A stretch of DNA of 5,871 nt from Candidatus Woesearchaeota archaeon (GTDB lineage: Archaea; Nanoarchaeota; Nanoarchaeia; Woesearchaeales; JAGVZT01), in assembly GCA_017608295.1 (NCBI GenBank), contig JAFCGF010000085.1, positions 1-5,871 of the forward strand, written 5' to 3'. Made by a program: the position numbers and the translations under genes. This document shows positions 1 to 5,871 of this stretch, piece after piece. The notes under the pieces are model-generated. The model did no database searches. It saw nothing but the letters and a program-made list of their open reading frames with translations, and had not been told where the DNA came from. Numbering within the stretch: position 1 is the first letter of the stretch; every line of letters begins with the position of its first letter.

Positions 1-399
1 CATATAAGTTTCCAGCTGTTCCATAACCACAAATATTCGCTGGTGTTGCTGTAACATTCCCCGAGGTACTGTTTACTGTCACCGAAATTGAAGAAGTGCC
101 TTGGCCTGAGTTTATCGTCCATCCTGATGGGACAGTCCAGGTATACGATGACACATTCATGGCATACGCTGAATAGGTTTGTGAGCTGTTTTGACAGGCA
201 GTTGAATCTCCGGTAACTGATGCTGCCCCGGGTATTGTGATTATTGTAACATATAAGTTTCCAGCTGTTCCATTACCACAAGTATTTGATGGTGTTGCTG
301 TAACATTCCCCGGGGAACTGCCTACTGTCACCAAAATTGAAGAAGTGCCCTGGCCTGAGTTTATCGTCCAATCTGATGGAACAGTCCAAGTATATGATG
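1..399 (-). repeat. Tandem PKD-like coding repeat, 249-bp period
   Basis: Positions 1-150 and 250-399 align without gaps at about 90% identity (15 mismatches counted by hand), exactly 249 bp (83 codons) apart. The remaining roughly 100 bp of each unit (151-249 and 400-498) is strongly diverged. On the minus strand the conserved part encodes the core from YTWTVPS to AGNLY. The left copy is cut by the window edge, so more copies may follow. Confidence 0.9.
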
Positions 400-1345
400 T
401 GGCTCCTGATGCCGACGCTGTATACATTGCTGTGCTGCTCTGGCAAGAAGGTACACTTCCAGATACAATAGCTTGGCCTGGTGTGGTGTTTTTATACCCA
501 TCATCACTCCCATAGTTTGCAGAATGTGCACTGTTTATATTAAATGCTGCGGCATGTACTTTATAGGTTTGTGAACTTGTTGAAGCTCCATAATCATCGT
601 ATACCACTCCTGTTACTCCATTGGGTGTTAATAAAGTAATTCCCCGATATACATAATACCGGGTTGCATTTGGAACAGCATCCCAGATTACTCTTACCTT
701 ATCACAATAGGTGCTATCAGATGCAGTTACATTTGAGGTAGCTGGTAAATTGAAATGTATATCTAATTGGGGTGTATATGATAAGCCGCCAGTATAACCA
801 TCTATATCACAATCTTCGGCGTCCTCATTTCGTTCAAAAAATCCCATTGCAAACCAATTCTGAGAGAGGGAAGACTGCAAATCTCCATACATGGCAGTTA
901 CATTATTGATCGTCTTGAGGCCAGTATTATCACCACAACCATCACATTGTACATAGTCAGGGGGATTGTCAATTTGATCCCACAGTGTAGGTCTGGATGA
1001 AGTTACAGGATCAACATACAAACTACTTATGACTAATTCGTGAGAACTTGGTTGTGTGGATGCACTATTAACATAAAACATCAAATCTACCCCAACAATT
1101 GTAGAATTATCCGGAATTTGACTTACATTTATTTTTGCCCATCCTCGATATGCATTTGCGGCCGAAGTTCCAGCTTTAATCTCATCTGAATACTTAGAAT
1201 TCCAATCTACTCTTCCAGTCCAGTTTGTACCATAATCTGGATATGCTGTCCAAGATTCTTGGGCATTGACAGAAACTAAAATAATTGTCATTATTAAAAA
1301 AAGAATAATTCTTTTAACCAATAATTTAAAAAATAATTTTTTCAT
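1..1345 (-). CDS. Secreted multidomain protein (beta-rich domain, fibronectin III-like, PKD-like repeats), 3' end off window
   Basis: An uninterrupted frame of 448 codons runs from ATG at 1345 to the left edge, so the C-terminus is missing. An in-frame TAA at 1367-1369 lies just upstream and no ATG intervenes, which supports this start; no Shine-Dalgarno sequence is evident. Residues 1-28 are a Lys-rich then strongly hydrophobic signal peptide ending VSVNA before QE. Residues 50-198 form a beta-rich domain; WAKINVSQIP, VGVDLMFYV and the closing PQLDIHFN resemble DNRLRE/CBM96-type surface domains, a tentative match. Residues 202-288 look like fibronectin III (VRVIWDAVPNATRYYVYRG). Residues 290-370 and 372-448 onward are two PKD-like repeats with YTWTVPS, WTINSGQGTSS and NVTATP at an 83-residue period, each with a Cys pair 55 residues apart (301/356 and 384/439). 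The role is probably extracellular, structural or adhesive. A T9SS sorting signal would be expected in the missing C-terminus. It lies 78 bp downstream of the 888-residue gene and may share its transcript. It is visibly more AT-rich than that neighbour. Confidence 0.9.
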   Translation of the reverse strand, partial: MKKLFFKLLVKRIILFLIMTIILVSVNAQESWTAYPDYGTNWTGRVDWNSKYSDEIKAGTSAANAYRGWAKINVSQIPDNSTIVGVDLMFYVNSASTQPSSHELVISSLYVDPVTSSRPTLWDQIDNPPDYVQCDGCGDNTGLKTINNVTAMYGDLQSSLSQNWFAMGFFERNEDAEDCDIDGYTGGLSYTPQLDIHFNLPATSNVTASDSTYCDKVRVIWDAVPNATRYYVYRGITLLTPNGVTGVVYDDYGASTSSQTYKVHAAAFNINSAHSANYGSDDGYKNTTPGQAIVSGSVPSCQSSTAMYTASASGATSYTWTVPSDWTINSGQGTSSILVTVGSSPGNVTATPSNTCGNGTAGNLYVTIITIPGAASVTGDSTACQNSSQTYSAYAMNVSSYTWTVPSGWTINSGQGTSSISVTVNSTSGNVTATPANICGYGTAGNLY

Positions 1346-1423
1346 GACTATTTTTTTATTAGTGATTTATTGCATATTAGACTTCAAGCAATTTTGGATA
1401 GTTTTATAAAAATAAATAATAGG

Positions 1424-4090
1424 TTACTCTTTAACCAGCTTTTCAATGTATATCTCATTGTTGCAAACCAGCTTTAGAATGTAAATTCCTCTCGGGTAGA
1501 ATGCGAGATCAAAATGGAAGTCTTCCCTGCAAGGAACAGTAGTAGTCAGGATATTTTGTCCGACCAGGTTGAATACCTCAACGTGGATCTGGTCATCCCA
1601 GCAGTCAGCCCTGAACTGGATATTGACAGTTCCGCTGGTGGGATTTGGGTAGACAAGTATTGATGCTTCTTCGTCCATAACGACGGGTTCATCATCATGC
1701 ATGGGAACCGTACTATATGGCGAAGGAGAAGGAGACGGACATACCGGGTATCCTATCGAGAGACTTGCATAGCTTCCGGATAACGCTTTGAATCCGGGTT
1801 TCACCGCAATCATTGATCCTGCAATTGCAATTAAGCTACCCCCGTTTTGAATGACATATGAACCGCCGGCTTCCGGGATCGTGATCGAAAACACAGCCGT
1901 GTAGCAGGTGTCTTCACTGTTCACTACCGTATCACTGGGGACGGTCACATGATCATTGATCAGGTAAAAATAATCTTCTACCTCCCCATTCTGGGCCAGG
2001 CCTGTATATGACAATCCGGTAAAAGTACTGAACCGGAAACGGATATAGGAGAGCCACGTGACAGCAGAATCAGGTATGCTGTAAGTAAGTATATTTGGGC
2101 CACCATTAATTGGTTCATCTGTAAAGATCTGTTCTCCCGCATCGGCCCAGTCGCCATCTACATTGAAATCACACCAGGCATTGAGATATCCTGATGTGGA
2201 GGCTGTTACTGTAATGGTATCATCTAACCCTGCCTGGTGGTTTGTCAAAAAAATAACGCCATCCTCGTCAGACAGGTTTGAGAAATCATCGCCCGTTGCT
2301 GATATATTGGGTTGCCCGTCCGGCTCTCCATCGATCAATGACCCAAGGTAGATGTTTTGATCAAGAACGTGCCGGGCTCCGTCATTGGCCAGCAGGGTAG
2401 GATATGTCGTATCAGGAGCATCGCCAAAGTCCAGGTACTGGAGCGTATCAACCATGCACTGGCAATCCATGGCATCAAGATTATCATCAGGGGTCAGGCC
2501 CAAACTGACCGCTGTAATATATGGCATGAAAGTTCCCGTAAAATCAGTGAAATAAATCTCTGCTGCAGAACCGCCAATGATACCCAGGCTTGGCGATCCC
2601 GGTGCCAGTGAAAAGAGGGCCATATCCAAGCCGGGGTCGAGAAATCCGGGATCATCACCGTCGAATAAACAGAGTGCATCAAGATCATCCTCCTGCACCA
2701 GGCCGATATCGATTATCCCGCTTGCAAAAATTCCATAGAAACCTCCAGACCCTGGTGGAGCCATTAAGATATCGTCCGCCGAGGTAATGCCATCAACAGG
2801 TATAGATGGGGGCCTGAAATCCGGAACAGGCAGGCCAATCGATGCTGAATTTGTATCAATGGAGAAGAACACATTGTTTGTCAGAACATCGAGCAGAGTG
2901 TCGCCATCGATATCCTCTCCAACATAAAAGATGTTATTCATCTCCAACGCATCCGTGTCTTCGGGAATATCCCCTCCGGGCCATCCGGGAGGATTGTATG
3001 ACTGCGGGCAATAGGTGCCGGAAGGGATAACGTTGGTAACAGTCATGTTGAAATTCTGGCAGGTAGGGTCTTTTTCATCATACAAAAGGGTGTTATTGTT
3101 ATTTAGCGGGGAGTAAAAAATATCCGCTCTTTGTTCCGGGGGGGCTGGAATATCGGGACCGCCAAAAGAGGTGCCTGTGGTGAATTCGAAGTCTACTGCT
3201 GTCATTGGGGCTGCCGCTGAAAGGGGATCAACCGAAAAGGTTATGACCGGGTAGTTTATGGGTTCAGGGGTCACTTCATCAATCCCGAACGACAAGGCAT
3301 CTACATTATCGCCATCATAGTCAAGCCCCAGTAATGATGGTATCATGCGGCCAATAGGAGGCCAACCGATATTAGGTGGATTAGGCTCAGCAATGGCTCC
3401 ACCGACAAATTCGCGGTTGGGAAACTCCAATGGCCCGAGAGAATTATTGTGCAAATATGCTTCGGGCCTGACTGAAAAAATCGGGCCCTCAAGTTTGAAG
3501 GAGCCGTTTGTTATGAATCCCACCGGTTCACCTATTGGTGTGAAAAGAGTAATGGTGTCTCTATCATGTTTATGAGGAGTGCCAACAGGTGGGATGCAGA
3601 GGATCTCTGCCTGGATATGCCAGGGTTCTTCAGTGTGCAATATTAAGTCTCCCTGCGCAGTGGTAACTGTTAGTTCCATATATACATCAAAAAAACTTTC
3701 AGCGGGAAAGTCTGATCCGGGATCCAACGCGATTATCTGCCCGGTGGATGTTGGGGTTGAGGCTATGGCAACACCAAGAGAGTGAATAAGGTTTCCGTTG
3801 CCCTGGAGTTGCATGGAGACAATTTGCGTGTCGATATACCTGATACCGGTACTCGGAATTGTCTGTGGAGAGCCTCGCTGAATAGTGGCCGGGCCATTTA
3901 CGAAAATTACCTCTTTCTCTCCTAAGGATTGCAAGTATATTTCCATCGCTCCTAATGCTTCTTGTGCATCATTGCCCATATTTGGAAATAAAATACAGGG
4001 ATTATAAAACTGGCTTTGGACAATAGAAGAAAAGAGCATAATGAAGACTGAAAACACGGTTAAACGTGTAAGTGCAAACTTGTTTCTCAT
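1424..4090 (-). CDS. Secreted 888-residue protein with LDAL repeats, GEVED domain, three-coathanger stack and T9SS sorting domain
   Basis: The gene is complete, from ATG at 4090 to TAA at 1424-1426. Residues 1-26 are a signal peptide (basic start, FSVFIMLFSSIVQS, then QFYN). Residues 27-250 are a beta-rich region with ESFFDVYMELT and LHTEEPWHIQAE, a pattern I associate with bacterial secreted proteins but cannot name. Residues 254-543 hold three to four divergent Asp-rich units with DNVDAL, DDLDAL and DNLDAM, each followed by FSVD/FSID/FSLA and then ADI, DDI or AEI. Residues 553-712 begin FGDAPD and end NGEVEDYFY, the hallmark of the GEVED family, with an Asp-rich DFNVDGDW loop. Residues 736-779 (GGSLIAIAGSMIAVKPGFKALSG, read in pieces) match the three-coathanger stack. 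A Pro/Ser linker (CPSPSPSP) follows. Residues 810-888 are a T9SS type A sorting domain (VYPNPTSG, VEVFNLVGQ, PRGIYILKL, EKLVKE). It should cross the outer membrane by T9SS and be released or anchored at the cell surface. No catalytic residues are recognisable; Asp-rich loops such as DYDGDNVD and DIDGD suggest calcium binding, which is inference. The molecular role is unknown. Confidence 0.95.
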   Translation of the reverse strand: MRNKFALTRLTVFSVFIMLFSSIVQSQFYNPCILFPNMGNDAQEALGAMEIYLQSLGEKEVIFVNGPATIQRGSPQTIPSTGIRYIDTQIVSMQLQGNGNLIHSLGVAIASTPTSTGQIIALDPGSDFPAESFFDVYMELTVTTAQGDLILHTEEPWHIQAEILCIPPVGTPHKHDRDTITLFTPIGEPVGFITNGSFKLEGPIFSVRPEAYLHNNSLGPLEFPNREFVGGAIAEPNPPNIGWPPIGRMIPSLLGLDYDGDNVDALSFGIDEVTPEPINYPVITFSVDPLSAAAPMTAVDFEFTTGTSFGGPDIPAPPEQRADIFYSPLNNNNTLLYDEKDPTCQNFNMTVTNVIPSGTYCPQSYNPPGWPGGDIPEDTDALEMNNIFYVGEDIDGDTLLDVLTNNVFFSIDTNSASIGLPVPDFRPPSIPVDGITSADDILMAPPGSGGFYGIFASGIIDIGLVQEDDLDALCLFDGDDPGFLDPGLDMALFSLAPGSPSLGIIGGSAAEIYFTDFTGTFMPYITAVSLGLTPDDNLDAMDCQCMVDTLQYLDFGDAPDTTYPTLLANDGARHVLDQNIYLGSLIDGEPDGQPNISATGDDFSNLSDEDGVIFLTNHQAGLDDTITVTASTSGYLNAWCDFNVDGDWADAGEQIFTDEPINGGPNILTYSIPDSAVTWLSYIRFRFSTFTGLSYTGLAQNGEVEDYFYLINDHVTVPSDTVVNSEDTCYTAVFSITIPEAGGSYVIQNGGSLIAIAGSMIAVKPGFKALSGSYASLSIGYPVCPSPSPSPYSTVPMHDDEPVVMDEEASILVYPNPTSGTVNIQFRADCWDDQIHVEVFNLVGQNILTTTVPCREDFHFDLAFYPRGIYILKLVCNNEIYIEKLVKE
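2462..3331 (-). repeat. Divergent Asp-rich 'LDAL' protein repeats within the 888-residue gene
   Basis: Corresponding segments recur at residues 254-328, 378-444 and 461-516, with a partial unit at 528-543. The shared order is a glycine/leucine lead, an acidic loop ending DALs or DxL (DNVDAL, DTLLDVL, DDLDAL, DNLDAM), a beta strand with FS(V/I/L)D or FSLA, a Ser/Pro/Gly-rich stretch, then ADIFYS, DDILMA or AEIYFTD. The similarity is at protein level only. It could form a propeller-like or calcium-stabilised beta array, which cannot be settled here. Confidence 0.7.
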
Positions 4091-4113
4091 GGCTGGACTA
4101 AATAAACATGCAT
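4087..4113 (-). other. Possible 8-codon leader ORF overlapping the start of the 888-residue gene
   Basis: On the minus strand an ATG at 4113 opens a frame reading MHVYLVQP and stops at TGA 4087-4089. That stop overlaps the 888-residue gene's start codon in an ATGA arrangement. AAGG at 4119-4122 lies five bases upstream of this ATG and would be a fair ribosome binding site, whereas the main ATG has none. Translational coupling is possible, but Bacteroidota rarely depend on Shine-Dalgarno sequences and an 8-codon frame can arise by chance. Confidence 0.25.
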
Positions 4114-4296
4114 TTTTTCCTTAAGGGGAATGAAGGAAAGGCAAAGATTGTGCCATTCGTTTTAGGATGCACGTCCATGTACTGATAAACGGGTATTCAT
4201 GAGGGATTCAGCGAATGCAAATCATCTATTACCCCAGAAAAACGGGATCAGGATACCACGAAAGAAAGAAAAAAAGTTTAAATAATCGCACAGGTG

Positions 4297-4320
4297 TGTG
4301 GTTTTCAAGGATAAACCACA
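4297..4320. repeat. Inverted repeat, 8-bp perfect arms
   Basis: TGTGGTTT at 4297-4304 is the exact reverse complement of AAACCACA at 4313-4320, with an 8-base loop between them. There is no T-run after it on either strand, so it does not look like an intrinsic terminator. It lies about 210 bp upstream of the 888-residue start and could be an operator-like palindrome or chance. Confidence 0.4.
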
Positions 4321-4412
4321 TAATACCCCGGATTATCCTGCTGGAACTTCTGTATTGTCTTCGCTAAGAAATCAGTATACCCCTACTCCAATTTACGGCT
4401 GTTTAAACGAAT

Positions 4413-4484
4413 GTGGGGGCAGACTACATCCGCATCGAGATCGTGCGTCTAGGGGTGAGGGGTATGAAGAAAATCGAGATTCTG
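4413..4484 (+). repeat. Dispersed repeat, copy A
   Basis: This aligns without gaps to 5506-5577 in the same orientation, with 52 of 72 bases identical by hand count. The match includes an identical 15-base core GAGATCGTGCGTCTA and a shared GAGATTCTG end. Similarity may extend left to the CCCC run at 4380, with one indel (compare 5472 onward). TGAAAAATTGA, part of copy B, recurs just to the right at 4500-4510. It is outside any called gene. Confidence 0.7.
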
Positions 4485-4662
4485 GTCAGTAGTTTAGCGT
4501 GAAAAATTGATTATCTGCCAATATCTAATATTTTCGTAACTTGCAGATGAAATCCTTAATAGTTATACGCAATTAATCACTATAACTGATTCCATGACTC
4601 ACCTCTCGCTGCATTATGGAGAGATTAAACATCTAATTTATATTTGCTTCAATAAAAACAAA

Positions 4663-4694
4663 CTTGACTTTTGCTGTTTTCTGTCATAACTTTG
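4663..4694 (+). promoter_or_regulatory. Bacteroidota-type promoter for the 199-residue gene
   Basis: TAACTTTG at 4687-4694 matches the Bacteroidota -7 consensus TAnnTTTG exactly. CTTG at 4663-4666 supplies a TTG-type -33 element 20 bp upstream, within the usual spacing. Transcription would start around 4700, giving an AT-rich leader of roughly 40 bases before the ATG at 4739. The consensus is known for the group; its use here is inferred. Confidence 0.6.
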
Positions 4695-4738
4695 ATAAAT
4701 AAATAACCTTATCCTAATAATTCGAACATTCACAGCAC

Positions 4739-5338
4739 ATGGCACCTAAAAATTTCATCACAAACGCAGCGAATAAGCCTTTTTTCAAGTTCATATTGGT
4801 AATCTGTTCTTTTCTAATCCTTGCCCACTTTGGGATAGAAGTTATGGGTCAGAAAATAGAGATGACTAAGCTAAAGGATGGAACCATATTGAAAAAAGAG
4901 TATCTTCATGAAGAAGATTATACCTGGTCTCCAAGCAAGTGCATACTTTACGTTAAAAGTAAATTTGAGAAAAAAAAATGGGAAAAAAAATTGGTGCTTG
5001 GTGCCCAGGAATACTATGATGTAACAACTAAAAAATTTACAAGGGCAGATCCGGCTATTATTTTGTATGAAGGAGGTCCCGAAGAATTACTTTCGTATCT
5101 TAATCAGTGCGAGGAAATTCTTATTCTCCAACCCGTTTTCGAGGATAAACACATGATGAAAAATAACCAGGTGTATGTAACTAAAACTATGGGGACTCCT
5201 CACATAAACATATATTTTGGTGGGAAAGGCTGGGTTACTATTGGAGCTAAAGCAATTAAAAGAATAAAAAAACCTTTCCTCAGATGGGCAAAAAAACAGG
5301 ATATCCACCTTGATGAGAATCCTCTTAAGAATAAATAA
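4739..5338 (+). CDS. Hypothetical exported or membrane-anchored 199-residue protein
   Basis: A complete frame runs from ATG at 4739 to TAA at 5336-5338. In-frame TAA at 4718-4720 precedes it with no earlier ATG, fixing the start; there is no Shine-Dalgarno sequence, but a good promoter lies 45-75 bp upstream. Residues 1-14 are polar with two Lys, residues 15-34 are hydrophobic (FFKFILVICSFLILAHFG), then VMGQKIEM follows. This is either a cleavable signal peptide ending near residue 38 or an N-terminal membrane anchor. The rest is Lys-rich and mixed alpha/beta, with Cys at 68 and 124. Recognisable segments include YVKSKFEKKKWEKK (72-85), GGPEELLSYLNQCEEILIL (112-130), INIYFGGKGWVTIG (156-169) and a basic tail KRIKKPFLRWAKK (174-186). 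I do not recognise the family and see no catalytic motif. Two poly-A runs (9 A at 4970-4978, 8 A at 4983-4990) lie in the coding region, and the last codons fall in a 57-bp tandem duplication. It is transcribed divergently from its left neighbour, so no operon partner is seen. Confidence 0.8.
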   Translation: MAPKNFITNAANKPFFKFILVICSFLILAHFGIEVMGQKIEMTKLKDGTILKKEYLHEEDYTWSPSKCILYVKSKFEKKKWEKKLVLGAQEYYDVTTKKFTRADPAIILYEGGPEELLSYLNQCEEILILQPVFEDKHMMKNNQVYVTKTMGTPHINIYFGGKGWVTIGAKAIKRIKKPFLRWAKKQDIHLDENPLKNK

Positions 5339-5433
5339 AGAAGATCTAAACAGGTAGGATGCATCATTCTCTCTCTTCCTCTTAAGAATAAATAAAGAAG
5401 ATCTAAACAGGTAGGATGCATCATTCTCTCTCT
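5320..5433 (+). repeat. Perfect 57-bp tandem duplication across the 3' end of the 199-residue gene
   Basis: Bases 5320-5376 are repeated exactly at 5377-5433 with no mismatch and no spacer. Each unit runs from TCCTCTTAAG to a CTCTCTCT tail and includes ATGCAT. The first copy encodes the last residues (PLKNK) and the stop codon; the second lies entirely in the 3' untranslated region. Perfect identity implies a recent slippage or unequal-exchange event, or an assembly error. Confidence 0.95.
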
Positions 5434-5505
5434 ATATGGTACGAGACAGAAAACTCTGCGAAAATCCAACACCCCTGCCCTGAATTACTGACGATCACCC
5501 CCAAA

Positions 5506-5577
5506 GTGGGGATAGAGGTTAACCGGATGGAGATCGTGCGTCTATGGTCACGGGGTAAATGAAAAATTGAGATTCTG
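5506..5577 (+). repeat. Dispersed repeat, copy B
   Basis: This is the second copy of the 72-bp element at 4413-4484: same orientation, 1093 bp downstream, 52 of 72 bases identical without gaps. The two copies bracket the 199-residue gene and its promoter. Sequence just to its left (CCCCTG at 5472 onward) resembles the left flank of copy A with one indel. A CCCCA/TGGGG inverted pair (5499-5511) sits at its left boundary and a stronger hairpin begins 16 bases after its right end. Confidence 0.7.
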
Positions 5578-5592
5578 TCTTCTTCTTTCATA

Positions 5593-5613
5593 CCCCTTAA
5601 TCGGGTTAAGGGG
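5593..5613. repeat. Hairpin with 8-bp perfect arms
   Basis: CCCCTTAA at 5593-5600 pairs perfectly with TTAAGGGG at 5606-5613 around a 5-base loop TCGGG. It would form a stable stem in DNA or RNA. Neither side carries a T-run, so it is not a canonical intrinsic terminator. It could still mark the transcript end of the 199-residue gene about 255 bp upstream, or the edge of the dispersed repeat element. Confidence 0.6.
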
Positions 5614-5871
5614 CGACAGGGAATTAAATCCCACCATCTTGATTACAGCAAGCTCACTTATATTAACCGGTGATTACTTCCCGGTCGCTTTGTGTGCGTC
5701 TGGGCGCATTATATGGACATGCCGGTGCCTCTGACCACCTTGCGCCGATTTAAACTTGCCACCGTATATGTCTGATTTTAATACATCTAAACTGGTTTAT
5801 TCCGATCGGCCTGGGGTGGTCAACACCGCCGGCTTGTCCAGATAACAGCATCGCAATTACAAGAATTGTGA

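Larger units (their letters stand above)
4091..4738. other. Divergent intergenic region, 648 bp
   Basis: This separates the minus-strand 888-residue gene from the plus-strand 199-residue gene. It holds the possible leader ORF at its left end, an 8-bp-arm inverted repeat at 4297-4320, one copy of a dispersed repeat at 4413-4484 and a promoter at 4663-4694. The open frame at 4298-4492 on the plus strand shows no protein-like composition and overlaps the repeat, so it is not called. I found no RNA gene. No convincing promoter for the 888-residue gene was found; the nearest match on the minus strand is AATCTTTG (around 4142-4149), which lacks an upstream TTG partner. Confidence 0.8.
5339..5871. 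other. Non-coding right end, 533 bp
   Basis: After the stop of the 199-residue gene no convincing coding region is seen on either strand up to the window edge. It contains most of the 57-bp tandem duplication, dispersed repeat copy B (5506-5577), a hairpin (5593-5613) and then about 260 bp of unassigned, less AT-rich sequence. A minus-strand frame open from the right edge to TAA at 5750-5752 is too short to call. No tRNA or other RNA gene was recognised. Confidence 0.7.

Noticed and set aside
237..515. Plus-strand 92-codon open frame
   Set aside because: It is antisense to the PKD-like and fibronectin-like coding of the 1-1345 gene and open because of that gene's repeats and composition; the minus-strand product has clear domains.
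2163..3785. Several 60-85 codon frames on both strands
   Set aside because: All lie inside the 888-residue gene, in other frames, with low-complexity Arg/Pro/Ser composition and no domain signal.
4297..4320. Intrinsic terminator
   Set aside because: The stem is followed by CACACC on the minus strand and TAATACC on the plus strand, without a T-run, and no gene ends nearby.
4413..4484. LytTR DNA-binding domain remnant
   Set aside because: The frame text IRIEIVRL followed by KKIEIL loosely recalls that fold's start, but the spacing and the conserved Asn-Tyr are missing, so the resemblance is too weak.
4298..4492. Plus-strand 64-codon frame in the intergenic region
   Set aside because: It overlaps the inverted repeat and the dispersed repeat, has no promoter or ribosome site, and reads as non-protein-like sequence rich in Arg, Asn and Pro.
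5320..5433. CRISPR array
   Set aside because: There are only two units, directly adjacent with no spacer, overlapping a coding region; this is a tandem duplication.
5200..5472. Minus-strand 90-codon frame with an internal 19-residue duplication
   Set aside because: The protein repeat is simply the 57-bp DNA duplication, whose length is a multiple of three; the rest is antisense to the 199-residue gene.
4413..5577. Integron-like cassette with attC sites
   Set aside because: The repeat copies lack GTTRRRY/RYYYAAC core sites in the required arrangement and no integrase is in the window.

Overview
The window most likely comes from a member of the Bacteroidota. The 888-residue protein ends in a type IX secretion (Por) C-terminal sorting domain, which is essentially confined to that phylum. 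A good match to the Bacteroidota vegetative promoter (-7 TAnnTTTG) precedes the rightmost gene, and none of the three annotated starts has a clear Shine-Dalgarno sequence. Genus cannot be read from this sequence. The spacious intergenic regions and large secreted repeat proteins would suit an environmental lineage, but that is inference.

Layout: (1) 1-1345, minus strand: the first 448 codons of a secreted multidomain protein whose 3' end lies beyond the left edge. It has a signal peptide, an N-terminal beta-rich domain, a fibronectin III-like domain and at least two PKD-like repeats. (2) 1424-4090, minus strand, 78 bp upstream of gene 1: a complete 888-residue secreted protein with a signal peptide, an uncharacterised N-terminal beta-rich region, three to four Asp-rich 'LDAL' repeats, a GEVED domain, a three-coathanger stack and a T9SS sorting domain. 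(3) 4091-4738: a 648-bp divergent intergenic region with a possible leader ORF, a diverged dispersed repeat and a promoter. (4) 4739-5338, plus strand: a 199-residue exported or membrane-anchored protein of unknown family. (5) 5339-5871: non-coding sequence holding the second copy of a perfect 57-bp tandem duplication, the second copy of the dispersed repeat and a perfect 8-bp-arm hairpin.

The two minus-strand genes may be co-transcribed and both encode exported cell-surface or extracellular proteins. The domains seen are structural or adhesive, and no catalytic signature is visible. The plus-strand gene is transcribed divergently and sits between two direct copies of the 72-bp dispersed repeat.

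I see no convincing defence system, CRISPR array, RNA gene, transposase or intact mobile element. The features most worth a second look are the 72-bp repeat pair flanking the 199-residue gene, the perfect 57-bp tandem duplication across that gene's stop codon, the locally homogenised PKD-like repeats, and the LDAL repeat family in the 888-residue protein.
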